From NCBI RefSeq assembly GCF_000330505.1, contig NW_004443518.1, positions 116,431-153,751 on the forward strand: a stretch of DNA of 37,321 nt, read 5' to 3'. This document shows, in pieces, positions 11,540 through 20,631 of this stretch. The position numbers were made by a program, and so were the translations under genes. Source of the DNA: Entamoeba invadens IP1. Its lineage: Eukaryota > Evosea > Mastigamoebida > Endamoebidae. The number at the start of each line of letters is the position of its first letter. The first letter of the stretch is position 1. The notes beneath the pieces were generated by a model. It searched no databases, was not told the origin of the DNA, and worked only from the letters and a program-made list of their open reading frames with translations.

Positions 11540-12050
11540 GGCACTAGGTAAAACATGAAAAAACCTGAAACAATTGGGATAGATTTTTGGGACTGCTTCC
11601 CGAAATATTCCAATTTTTATGGTCCAAAAGGTACCAGACTGTAGTTGTTCAGTTGATAATTTGAAACATAATGATGACAACGACTGCACCTCTTTTGTTG
11701 GTATTTCACCACCAAAAAGTTTGACATCTTCTCGACTAAACACAACATTTGTGCACTCGATGTTTTGTGAAAGACCAATGTGTCTTCGTGAGTCATTAAA
11801 TAATGAATGACCTTTTTGGAAATTTTGTGTCAAAATTACTCTTTGAGTAGAGATGGTAAGTCTCGATGTTTGGGAACAACTTGTTTTCCTTGAGTGGTGT
11901 TAAATGTACAAAAGTGGATTGAAGTGGTACATTTCACTCAATGAATTGAATTTTCGACTGACCATCATAACAACTTTGAAATCTTTGACGCTTTCAAAGT
12001 ATTTTCCAATGATCGTCATTGAGTATCAGTTGACGTCTCCCACCTTATAT
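11540..12050 (-). pseudogene. Relic of a BspA-like leucine-rich-repeat gene (N-terminal region)
   Basis: Read across frames on the minus strand, from about 12030, the pieces match the conserved start of Entamoeba BspA-like LRR proteins. In order they are an IIGKYFESVKDFKVV segment and FNSLSEMYHFNPL, then in another frame KLFPNIETYHLYSKS. A further shift leads to NIECTNVVFSREDVKLFG and IPTKEVQSLSSLCF, equivalent to the VYTKEDRxxYGxxIPxEVxSL stretch of that family. The order and spacing are right but several stops and shifts separate the pieces, so this is dead. Near 11641 it runs into a short repeat that also occurs near 16.2 kb and inside the MITE at 25.8 kb. Family assignment is from memory of the motif pattern. 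Confidence 0.6.
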
Positions 12051-12129
12051 TATTTAATACTTTAATATTATGTTATTTTAAATCAACACACATGTTATAG
12101 TATAATAATAATCACCAAACTACCAAATT

Positions 12130-12990
12130 ACCACTTCTAAAAATTAAAGAGTGGAAGAGTTGTTGATTCTGAAGCGCTGTCATGACTGCACACCTGCGTG
12201 TTTGTATACATCAAGCATTGACAACATAATTAGCGCCAGTGATTTAGTCTACAGCTTCTTCCCATATTAGGCTTGATTCACCGACTTCTTTTCCTCCAAT
12301 ATTTTACTTTGAGGAATAGAAGTATGAGTCTTGTGGATGTTTAGCAAAACCGTATTCAAGTTTGGTGTTAAACTTTCTGATATTATCAAAGTGTTTTTTA
12401 TCTTTATTTTATCGTTACAATGTCACTGAATGTCACAGTTGCAGTCGATGTGTCGACGATCACTTTCTGCTTTTGTTGTCGTGCCAAATGGCTTAAACGA
12501 AGTACCCTTTCTCTTCATTCCAGAACAATTTTTAAATGAAGTTGATAAGTCCTGTGTCTTTTTTTCAGTAATTCAGCTCTTTTAGTTTCTTTATAATACT
12601 TTTCTTCCATCATAGCGGCCGCCAACAATCTGTGGTTGCCTTGAATTTATGTGAATCCATAGTACTACAGTGGGATACTTACGGAAGTACACGCGTCGCT
12701 GCTTTCCTCCCAAATCGAATAGTCTGGCTTTATAATATTCTTCCAATCTCGATAAAACAAGAAATTCTCCAAATTTCTAATTCGTTGTTTGACTGTTTGG
12801 TCCTTGATTAGTTCAGTTGTTTGTGTCATTTGTGTAGTAGTAATAAAAATACAAAGCAACACCAATTGAATCACGCTGTGGTTCAACAAACCCCACATAT
12901 GTCCCATCTTACCAGCTGTATGTCGTTGCGAAGAATTCACCGTCTCGAAGCTCCGCTTTTGCAAGACATTTCAAGAACTTTTCTGTAACT
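12130..12990 (-). pseudogene. Relic of a GH15 / phosphorylase-kinase-alpha-like glycoside hydrolase
   Basis: This block is clearly less AT-rich than its surroundings. In shifting minus-strand frames it reads GEFFATTYSW, then YVGFVEPQRDSIGVALYF, then RIRNLENFLFY, then KPDYSIWEESSD, then YYGFT and LLAAAMMEEKYYKE. That order matches the GH15/phosphorylase kinase alpha fold: the Q-x-D-S/A region, the IQNLVFYIERA helix, the PDxGxWE segment carrying the general-acid Glu of glucoamylases, and the following SSI-x-AA helix. Further pieces (YGFAKHPQDSYFYSS, SSLIWEEAVD) follow near 12200-12360. Stops and frameshifts interrupt all of it. It lies inside the nested TIR-bounded segment. Resemblance is by eye, so subfamily and donor gene are unknown. 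Confidence 0.5.
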
Positions 12991-14112
12991 ACAAAAATCC
13001 GTTTTATCGAGGTGAATTGTAATAATTTCGAACAACAGTTTAATAAGTATTTTCATTTTTTCATTTTGTTTTTGAAATATTTTAAACGTTTATAACATAT
13101 AACAATAAATATTATATTTTATTATAATTTAAAACATGCCAGATTTTTTCCACTGACTTGTTTTTATAGTACTTTTATATAATATTCTTTAATATTTTAT
13201 TAATAAAACCAATAATTATAATAATGATTGTTAATTTTAAATAATTTAATTGTGATCTATATTAAAACACACCAACAAACAAACAGACCGACAGTATTTA
13301 AGTAAATATAGTACTTATAAATATAATAAATATATGATTCAATAATAGCTTTGATAAAATTTACAAAAAGACTAAACAATAGAATGAAGTTAATTGAAGC
13401 TGTTTTGTTTCAAACACTCTGTTTATGCATCAATGATGAACAGAGTAGTTTTACTCATTTTCCTCCGAATAATAACTCTTTTGTTCTATCAAAGTATTGC
13501 ACGTTTATAAAGCAAACTAAATTTATCAACAACACCAAGTATCGTGATTCAACGTTTTGTTATTGTCCATTATATTACATTTTTCAATCATAATTTGGTA
13601 TATTAAACCACTACATGATGTTTGAAAGTGATGAAAAGCAATAATAAATCAATTTTAACAACTAATCTCAAGGTGACAGCTTTGTTCTAATTAATTTTAC
13701 TTAACATTGTTAATAGAAGTTTGGTTAATAACAAATTTTATTTTAATAAATTAAATTATTATTTCATCGTTATTAAACAATTTCTAATATTTTATAATAT
13801 TATAAATTATAATTAATAGTTTTATTTTATATAGTATAAATATTATTATAATAAACCATTTATTTGTATACTATACATTTTAATATTTTATAGTTTTGTT
13901 GTTAACTATCGTTTTAACATTAAAAATGACCGCGGCAAAAAGTCTCCATCTGTAAAGAAAAGGTTTTGAAGATCATAAAAACAAACAATACAATGAATTT
14001 TATTAAAACTACTTTATTTTTGGCATAAAAACAAATAAGATATACCCCTTTTCATTTTAAAATGCATTTTTGGGACAAGTTCCAAATTTTTCCCTGTTCC
14101 GTGATAGACCCT
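12991..14112. other. AT-rich part of nested element, no gene supported
   Basis: Mostly A/T runs. An 80-codon plus-strand ORF at 13351-13593 is somewhat less AT-rich but shows no recognisable motif. It could be another degraded coding scrap. Confidence 0.4.
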
Positions 14113-14113
14113 G

Positions 14114-14993
14114 ATTGAAATGTTTTATTTGTTATTAAAATAAATATTTATAATAAAAAGAAAAAAATGATTTTATTAACTTTCAAAAAATAATAAATTA
14201 CAATTACAAATATATGTTAAAATCACACAACATAATTTTAATAAATAAATTTATTAAATGTGGTCATAAAAATTATAGGAAACAGTGGTGTGATTATTTG
14301 AAATATTTTTCTAAAAATATGAAGCAAAATCAATTTGTAATTACAAACTATATTTGTCATTTTTTGAAAAGATCTTTTCGGTTTTGTCGAACTTTTATTC
14401 CAATTGTAAAATAGTAAAAGTGTTTTATAATTTAAATTAAGTTTTGTTTATTTTATTTAAAAAATGGGATATATAATAACAGTAAATATCAGGAAACCCC
14501 GTATTTTTTTCCTAATATATAGTTTAATGTTTTAGTTTTTTAATTTAATTTTTATAATGATAAATAAGTTTAAAATAAATTAAAGACATCATAAAATTAT
14601 ATTATTATAATACTTTATTCGATAAATGATAAAAAGTTAATAATATAAAAACGTTCCAAAAGTATTTAATTTTTGTTTATTTTTATTAACATTAAACATT
14701 TTTGAGAACTATTATTCAACTGTGGCAAAAGTTGGTAATGAGAAAAGATTTTTAAACATTTGATTTTTACCTTAATTCTATTTATATTATAATCAATTTA
14801 ACTATTTTATAGTTCGACCAAAAATGTGTAATAATTTTTATTAGAATATGTTTCATTTCTTTTTTTATTATTTATTCCGTAACATATTATTTTTGATAAA
14901 ACATTTTACTCGTTTAAATATTTCAAGTTGATTTATATTTCCATATTTACACAATTTAAAATTTTAATGTAATAATTTAGATTAAATTAAATT
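14114..14993. other. AT-rich interior of the hAT element, no gene
   Basis: Between the nested segment and the 240-bp duplication. A 66-codon plus-strand ORF (14214-14414) has strong A/T bias and no motif, so I do not call it. Confidence 0.45.
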
Positions 14994-15235
14994 TAGAACG
15001 CTTTTTGTGAATATTAAAGTTCTCATAACAAATCATTTAATGTGTGTCAATTCTAGAATAGACTATTTGTTTTTGTTGGATTAAAAAACCAATAAAATAG
15101 TATATAATAATTAATATTATATTATCAATTTAATGTTGTTTTACAAGGTTTATTTTTATTTGCCCGAATTATTAATTATTTTTAAAGGAACAATTTCAAT
15201 ATTTTTGACAATGTAGATATTTATTAATTATTTTT
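14994..15235. repeat. Direct repeat copy 1 (about 242 bp)
   Basis: Matches 15609-15851 with only a few substitutions and 1-nt length changes in a T-run. The two copies flank about 370 bp that includes the 100-N gap. Confidence 0.85.
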
Positions 15236-15505
15236 GATATGGTGAAACAAAATAATAAATCGTCTTACAGTAGGGGGAGTGAGGGGCTTGACCTATTGTT
15301 TTATTATCTTTTTTACTATACAGAGTTTTCCCGGTTCTATTTATAAAATAACAAAAACTATAAATAATTTATAAAAAATGTCAAAGAAAAAGATTCTTAG
15401 CTTATCCAAAATAAAATAAAACGTTTTTTGAAAGAAAAAGTAAACAACCTTAGTGTTATGAAGAAATTGAATGGCTTATTTCTATTGGTTGAAATAACCA
15501 AAATT

Positions 15506-15605
15506 NNNNNNNNNNNNNNNNNNNNNNNNNNNNNNNNNNNNNNNNNNNNNNNNNNNNNNNNNNNNNNNNNNNNNNNNNNNNNNNNNNNNNNNNNNNNNNN
15601 NNNNN
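15506..15605. other. Assembly gap of exactly 100 N
   Basis: A run of 100 N, the usual placeholder for a gap of unknown size. It sits between two near-identical direct repeats, so the join may be an assembly artefact. Confidence 0.95.
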
Positions 15606-15608
15606 AGT

Positions 15609-15851
15609 TAGAACGCTTTTTTGTGAATATTATAGTTCTCATAACAAATCATTTAATGTGTGTCAATTCTAGAATAGACTATTTGTTTTTGTTGGATTAA
15701 AAAACCAATAAAATAATATATAATAATTAATATTATATTATCAATTTAATGTTGTTTTACAATGTTTATTTTTATTTGCCCGAATTATTAATTATTTTTA
15801 AAGGAACAATTTCAATATTTTTGACAACGTAGATATTTATTAATTATTTTA
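15609..15851. repeat. Direct repeat copy 2 (about 243 bp)
   Basis: Near-identical to 14994-15235 in the same orientation. It begins 4 bases after the N gap. Confidence 0.85.
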
Positions 15852-16070
15852 TTAATAATTAAAATTAATATGTTATAATTTTATTTAAACTACAATTTAT
15901 TGTTTTTATATTATAAAATTTAACTATAAAATTTTACTTGACAGCAATTACGATAATGTGGTATTGTTTTCTTTTTAAAAACAATTTTCAAAACAGTTTT
16001 GGGAAAACAATGTTGTTTCAGATTATTTCCTAATCGACCTACCGTTATATTCAGTATTTGGGAAAGACTG

Positions 16071-16077
16071 AGAGTAG
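16071..16077. repeat. Right target-site duplication AGAGTAG of the hAT element
   Basis: Identical to 6498-6504 and directly adjacent to the right end of the terminal inverted repeat. Confidence 0.75.
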
Positions 16078-16099
16078 TCTTTTTGTGTTATTCAGTAGA

Positions 16100-16440
16100 C
16101 AAAAATAGCTTTAATTTTATGTAGACAACGAACATTATGTATATTGTGAGAAAATTTTGAAACAGTTGGGCTGTATTTAAAAAAAATTCCCGAATTATTC
16201 AAATTTAAATGGTCTAAAAGTACTAAATAACGTGAACGTGTTAAAGTTTGCTTTAACTCCTTTTGTGTGTTATTAAAAAACTGACTCGTTTTAATTCTCA
16301 ATACTATTCACAAATAACTATTTTGTGACGAGTTTCCTTCAAATGATAGTCGATATTGAACAACTTTGAATTGTCCGATTTATCTTTTGGTAATGGCACA
16401 CTGCTTTATAAACTCTTGATTATCAAATTAAAAATATACT
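16100..16440 (-). pseudogene. Possible second relic of a BspA-like LRR gene plus MITE-like repeat
   Basis: In minus-strand frames this gives FDNQEFIKQCAITKR, then DNSKLFNIDYHLKE, then FNNTQKELKQTL. This is the same order of elements (the early helix, the KLFPNIET-like strand, a following polar stretch) as in the relic near 11.5-12.0 kb. Its lower part (about 16140-16220) shares the repeat CCCGAA-TATTC...ATGGTC-AAAAG-TAC with 11.6 kb and with the MITE at 25.9 kb. It is heavily decayed and the assignment rests mostly on similarity to the better relic. Confidence 0.3.
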
Positions 16441-16832
16441 GTTTGATGTTAGAAAAATAAAGTCAAATAGCAATTGTTTTTTTTTAATTTTATTTAACTA
16501 TATTTAAGGAGTAGTATGATTAATAACAAATTTTATTTGAATAAATTATATATATTTAATTATTAAACAACTTACAATATTTTATTATATTATTAACTAT
16601 AGGTGTGTAAAATATGTTAAATAAGTTTTTTCTTTTATTTTGTAATTTACAGTCAAACCTCTTTTTGAATTTATAAGCCTTTGCCAAAATTTCACAAACC
16701 TTAATGTTCGGCAAATTTTGAGAAAGGTGAAAATTTGCCAAATTTAAATTTTCGTGAAAAAACTATATTTTATAGTTAAATTAATTTATATATATTGATT
16801 CCCTTATCTGTATAGAAAAATATATTTTAATT
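16441..16832. other. AT-rich flank of the Tc1-type element, nothing recognised
   Basis: No coding ORF. The word GCAAATTT recurs around 16680-16740 in both orientations within a short imperfect inverted repeat, which may be a small relic. Confidence 0.4.
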
Positions 16833-16834
16833 TA

Positions 16835-17067
16835 CAGTTAGTTTCAAATTAATTTAAAAATGTTCAACAAATAAATATGATTGTACCAAATAAAATAAAA
16901 ATATTATCAAAATAAATTTAAAGTGTTTCACAAAAAACAAAAATGTACCTTTTTTCAAATGTCTCATAATTAATTATTATTGTTTCAAATAAAATTCTTT
17001 TTGTACAAATTTAAATTAAAATTGTTTCAAAATTGACATTTTTTGTTTCAAATAAAATTAACAAAAA
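16835..17067. repeat. Left 233-bp terminal inverted repeat of the Tc1-type element
   Basis: Begins CAGTTAGTTTC directly after the TA duplication and ends about 100 bp before the transposase ATG, so it probably contains the promoter. It contains several TGTTTCAAA-type words (near 16899, 16982, 17025 and 17043), candidate binding sites. Confidence 0.9.
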
Positions 17068-17169
17068 CATGAAAATTATAACTTGAATAATTGGCAAATG
17101 TTATAACTTCTAAATATATTTAACAAAATAAATGAATACATAAACACATGTTTAAACTTTATAATCAAT

Positions 17170-18378
17170 ATGAGTGACTCTATCGAATATGTGCCTAAGT
17201 CTGAAATTGCATTGTTCAAACAACCTTTTATAGGACCTTTATGTAAACCTCCAAACACTCCCCCAAACGTTTCTCCGGTTACTGAAAGTACACTTTTAGA
17301 ACAACAAATCAATTATCATCCTCAATTATCTTCTCGAATGGAAGAAGACACTAAAAAACACCGAAAAAGATGTTACAATACTCTCACGGATGAACAAATT
17401 TCATATCTTAGAGAGTTGTATGAAGAAAATGGATTGTCTCAATCCGTTGATTGGTATGTAAATAAAACCAAAATACCAACAGAAAGAGTGAAATTTTATA
17501 TTAAAAAATTGAAAGATGGAAGCGATATAACAAAGAAGAAGAAAGGAAGAAAACCAAAATATACAGACGACATGTTGAAAGAGGTAATCTCGCTTCTTTG
17601 TCAACAAAATATGTCTTTGAGGCAAGCCAAAAAGGCCTTAGCAGAAAAAAATTACGATATTTCTGTATCTTCATTAGACAGGTACATAACCAATGAAAAA
17701 TTGTTGAAAAATGTCAAACTAGATCCTCTGTCATTTACAAAAGTGTCAATACGAGGAAAAGTTGCCAACACATTAGAAAATAAAGAACTACGTGTCAACA
17801 GATTGTTAGAGTTGAAAAGTTGTCAAAAAGCCGGATTTGCTATAGTGTTTGTTGATGAATCTCATTGGAAATTGGGTAATGTAAGAACAAAACATTGGGG
17901 TTTAAAAGGGCAAAAACATTTTAGAATTTCTCCCCTGTCGACATTCAATATTAGTTGTATATGTTCGATTGCAGAAAGTGGAGACAAATTTTGCAGGGTG
18001 TTTAACCAAGTCGTTGATGGAGATATATTTTCTGCTGGATTTAAATTGCTTGTTGAACATTATATCTGTTTGCTTGGAAATGTCGTTTTTGTATTGGATA
18101 ACGCTGCCGTACATCAAAAAGAAATCATCAAGCTTGCAGAAAATAGAGGCTGCAGAGTTCTTTTTAATGCTCCATATTCTCCAGAGTGTAATCCGATTGA
18201 AAACATATTTGGTATATGGAAAACTAGAGTTGCTAAACTCGAGAACAATGATTTAAAAGAACTGTTAAAAAATATTGGAGATTGTTTTGAAAGTATCGAA
18301 AAGTTTGATGTCAGAAAAGTTATTGGTAATTTTTTCAACGAAATAGCCGAAAAAGTGATGAAAAGAAACGATTTATAG
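17170..18378 (+). CDS. Tc1/IS630-type transposase (DDE_3), 402 aa
   Basis: This protein would cut and paste the surrounding element at TA dinucleotides. The N-terminal half carries two DNA-binding helix-turn-helix regions (about residues 72-115 and 135-175) joined by a KKKGRKPKY AT-hook-like linker, the usual paired layout of Tc1/IS630 transposases. The catalytic half has the first Asp in VFVDESHWK, the second in VFVLDNAAVH and the Glu in YSPECNPIEN, with 33 residues between the second Asp and the Glu by my count. The W-x-L-x2-G and NPIEN-x6-WK contexts fit the DDE_3 family. The ORF is uninterrupted. Its first 50 residues are a Pro-rich, low-similarity extension, and a later ATG at 17338 (MEEDTKK) is an alternative start. 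It is cleanly centred between the inverted repeats. Confidence 0.9.
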   Translation: MSDSIEYVPKSEIALFKQPFIGPLCKPPNTPPNVSPVTESTLLEQQINYHPQLSSRMEEDTKKHRKRCYNTLTDEQISYLRELYEENGLSQSVDWYVNKTKIPTERVKFYIKKLKDGSDITKKKKGRKPKYTDDMLKEVISLLCQQNMSLRQAKKALAEKNYDISVSSLDRYITNEKLLKNVKLDPLSFTKVSIRGKVANTLENKELRVNRLLELKSCQKAGFAIVFVDESHWKLGNVRTKHWGLKGQKHFRISPLSTFNISCICSIAESGDKFCRVFNQVVDGDIFSAGFKLLVEHYICLLGNVVFVLDNAAVHQKEIIKLAENRGCRVLFNAPYSPECNPIENIFGIWKTRVAKLENNDLKELLKNIGDCFESIEKFDVRKVIGNFFNEIAEKVMKRNDL

Positions 18379-18392
18379 CTAAATGTTTATTA

Positions 18393-18625
18393 TTTTTGTT
18401 AATTTTATTTGAAACAAAAAATGTCAATTTTGAAACAATTTTAATTTAAATTTGTACAAAAAGAATTTTATTTGAAACAATAATAATTAATTATGAGACA
18501 TTTGAAAAAAGGTACATTTTTGTTTTTTGTGAAACACTTTAAATTTATTTTGATAATATTTTTATTTTATTTGGTACAATCATATTTATTTGTTGAACAT
18601 TTTTAAATTAATTTGAAACTAACTG
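18393..18625. repeat. Right 233-bp terminal inverted repeat of the Tc1-type element
   Basis: Reverse complement of 16835-17067. It starts 14 bp after the transposase stop, so any transcript would end inside it. Confidence 0.9.
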
Positions 18626-18627
18626 TA

Positions 18628-19312
18628 ACTTATAAAAAAAATTAAAAGTCTTTTTTATTTGTTTTCTTTTGAAATTGATAAAATATTATCATTTCTAAAC
18701 TTGCCATTTAGCCGAATTTGGGGAACTCTGGTTGTAATATAAAAAATATGAAACTATTGTTAAAAAAACAGTTATATATAATGTTTAGCTTAAATGTAAT
18801 TATCAGCAAAAAGCAATTTTATTAAACTTTTTATATGATAAACTTGATATGCTGATTTTTTTCTTCTTTTTTACCATATTAAGTGGTGTTTTTTGTGTGT
18901 TAAGTTGCTTTGGTATTTTTGATAATTATAATTATTATAATGTATGGTTATTTCTCTAATAGTGAAATAGTTTTCGAATGGTTAAAAACAATTAAAAGAA
19001 ATAGTAAATGATATTGAGGTTTGTAATATTTGGCAAATTTCAGGTTTGTAATATTTTGGCAAAGACTTATTAGTGGGTCTACTTAAAAAACACTCATTAT
19101 GGAGAAAATATTAAAATCATAATTAAAAGAACTTATTATACAGTTTATTTTACTAATAAAAATTTTGACTTTATATGGCTTGATTTGGCATTGTCAAATA
19201 TTTGTTTTATAAACTAAAAAACGAACAATTAAATTGAGTATTTTTTTCAAATATAGATTCGTCTATTGAAAATAAATAATTATAACTATCAAATTCAATA
19301 AGAAAATTACGA
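18628..19312. other. AT-rich intergenic region upstream of the DUF1963 gene
   Basis: No coding ORF. The last 60 bp before the ATG at 19313 are A-rich, as expected for a short amoebic leader. I see no clear core promoter match. Confidence 0.45.
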
Positions 19313-20128
19313 ATGGAACCAATTAGTGATGAAGTTCTCACTACAATAGTTTCAGAGTTGTATTCTATATACAAAAAGCCTCACATAGATTTAAAACTCT
19401 TGGACTCTGACGCACCTTTTTACTCAAGCAAAGTTGGTGGAATACCATACTACCCCATAGGAATGAAATACCCAACAATTCCAAGTGGAAAGTACATGTA
19501 CCTTCTTGCTCAGATAAACTTCAGTGAAATGCCGAAATTGGAAAATTTCCCAACAACTGGCATTTTACAAATATTTATCTTTCCCGACGACTGTTATGGA
19601 CTTTATGGTGCAAATGGAGAGTATGACCATACTTTACATAAAGTGATTTACCACGAAAACGTCGACTTGGATGAAAAACACCAACAAAAACTCCCAGAGG
19701 AAGTCGCAAAAAATTACAACGAAAAACATGAAATTTTATTGGGTGACGTTCCATTTAATTCGGTTTTTGCGATCAAAGGAAAGTTGAAAGAGGGGGCTAG
19801 TTTTAGGTGGTACAAAAATGAACAAATTATTGATAGAATGGCAATGAAATACAACGTTTCTAAAGATGAGTTATACGATGACATAATGGAGGATGACCGA
19901 CTAAGACCACAATTGTGTTCATTAGGTGGATATCCAAACTTTGCACAAGTAGATCCAAGAAGTAATGATACGTATGACACTTTGTTACTTCAAATAGAGT
20001 CAATCAGAGTGTCAAAAAACAAGGAAATTATGTGGGGAGATTCTGGGGTTGGTAACTTTTTTATATCAACTGAAAATTTAAAGAAAAGAAACTTTGATGA
20101 CGTGTTTTACAACTATGACTGCTGTTAA
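19313..20128 (+). CDS. DUF1963 / YwqG-like family protein (271 aa)
   Basis: A complete single-exon gene of the DUF1963 (YwqG-like) family, whose biochemical role is unknown. Family marks appear in order: SKVGGIPYYPIGMKYP (residues 40-55), LLAQINFSEMP (65-75), GILQIFIFPDDCYG, then SLGGYPNFAQVDPR near residue 210, and the C-terminal WGDSGVGNFFIS...NYDCC close. The length of about 270 residues is normal for the family. I see no signal peptide or membrane segment, so it is probably cytosolic. The family is mainly bacterial, with scattered protist members, so acquisition by transfer is plausible but not shown. The ATG is preceded by an A-rich leader with no earlier in-frame ATG. It stands alone between a transposon and a foldback-element relic. 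Confidence 0.88.
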   Translation: MEPISDEVLTTIVSELYSIYKKPHIDLKLLDSDAPFYSSKVGGIPYYPIGMKYPTIPSGKYMYLLAQINFSEMPKLENFPTTGILQIFIFPDDCYGLYGANGEYDHTLHKVIYHENVDLDEKHQQKLPEEVAKNYNEKHEILLGDVPFNSVFAIKGKLKEGASFRWYKNEQIIDRMAMKYNVSKDELYDDIMEDDRLRPQLCSLGGYPNFAQVDPRSNDTYDTLLLQIESIRVSKNKEIMWGDSGVGNFFISTENLKKRNFDDVFYNYDCC

Positions 20129-20490
20129 AGTTTTCAAGTAAGTTCAAGTTTTTTTTTTAATTTTAAAACTCAAATTACACAATTTTTATTAAACTTTTTA
20201 ATTTAAAAATATAAAATAATTAGTTCAAAACAAGTTTGTAAAATCTAAAATTTAACAAGTTTTGTTTTTTGTGTGTTTTATTTCCATTACCCTTCATTGT
20301 TGTGAAATATAGGAAATATAATTGAAAAAAACAAATTATATATAATACAATTAATAAATTAAAATTATAGTATATAAATAATTAAGTAAATATTTGGTAT
20401 GGTTCCTCAATTAAATCAATGTCGAACACGTTTACCTTGGGTTAGTGTGAACAAAGTGATATGGAGCATTGTAAAAAAGCTTAAATAGAT
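20129..20490. other. AT-rich region downstream of the DUF1963 gene
   Basis: The stop codon is followed by T-rich sequence typical of an amoebic 3' end. No gene. From about 20402 the sequence may include the decayed outer end of the foldback element (a TTTACC-ending segment like that near 35150). Confidence 0.4.
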
Positions 20491-20631
20491 GCACTTAAAC
20501 AAACTGTTTATGCACTTGTTTTACCCACGTTTTATCTTTCCTAGGCGCGGATCCCCCGCTTGCGGGAAAATGACGTCTGCGTCTACCCAGAACAAAAAAT
20601 TGGGTGATATAGGGCGTACAAACAGTAGCTG
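20491..20631. mobile_element. Decayed copy of a GC-rich foldback element
   Basis: The arms ACAAACTGTTTATGCAC...GGCGCGGATCCCCC and GACGTCTGCGTCTACCC...ACAAACAGTAGCTG are imperfect inverse copies around the palindrome CCCGCTTGCGGG (20555-20566). Both arms match the element at 35.1-35.6 kb in opposite orientation, including CTGTTTGT, CACCCA, GGCGC-GATC and the GC core. Its outer ends are too diverged to fix. Confidence 0.65.

Larger units (their letters stand above)
9996..14113. mobile_element. Nested 4.1-kb TIR-bounded segment (hAT-like ends CAGGGTCTATCACG)
   Basis: CAGGGTCTATCACG at 9996-10009 is repeated in perfect inverse, CGTGATAGACCCTG, ending at 14113. The 14-bp CAGGG-type ends are typical of hAT elements. 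The flanks are ATTGAAG on the left and ATTGAAA on the right, a 7-bp target duplication with one mismatch. No transposase is recognisable inside, so this looks non-autonomous. It carries a BspA-like LRR relic (about 11540-12050), a GH15-like relic (about 12130-12990) and a degenerate tandem array (about 10869-11037). The rest is AT-rich filler. It lies inside the larger hAT element, so it either inserted there later or its enclosure is coincidental. Confidence 0.65.
6505..16070. mobile_element. Large hAT-family transposon (as assembled 9.6 kb) with 7-bp target-site duplication
   Basis: The left end starts CAGTCCTCCCCAAATC at 6505. The right end is its inverse (CAGTCTTTCCCAAATA when read inward from 16070). 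Further in, both ends share the identical 16-mer ATATAACGGTAGGTCG, giving a 34-36 bp terminal inverted repeat with a 2-bp gap. The element is flanked by the same 7 bases, AGAGTAG, at 6498-6504 and 16071-16077. It encloses a decayed hAT transposase (7230-9808, minus), which fits the CAG-type ends; hAT duplications are usually 8 bp, sometimes shorter. The right half holds a second TIR-bounded segment (9996-14113) and an assembly gap, so the true length is uncertain. Confidence 0.8.
16835..18625 (+). mobile_element. Intact-looking Tc1/IS630-type DNA transposon, 1791 bp
   Basis: The element is flanked by TA duplications at 16833-16834 and 18626-18627. It is bounded by 233-bp terminal inverted repeats (16835-17067 and 18393-18625) that I find identical base for base by eye. 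Both ends begin CAGTTAGTTTCAAATT. One full-length transposase ORF lies between them. Identical long repeats plus an open ORF argue for recent movement. The unusually long repeats distinguish it from the short-ended mariners. Confidence 0.9.

Noticed and set aside
13351..13593. 80-codon plus-strand ORF
   Set aside because: Slightly coding-like but no family resemblance on either strand; kept only as a possible scrap.
15397..15700. ORFs spanning the N gap
   Set aside because: They exist only because N was translated as X.
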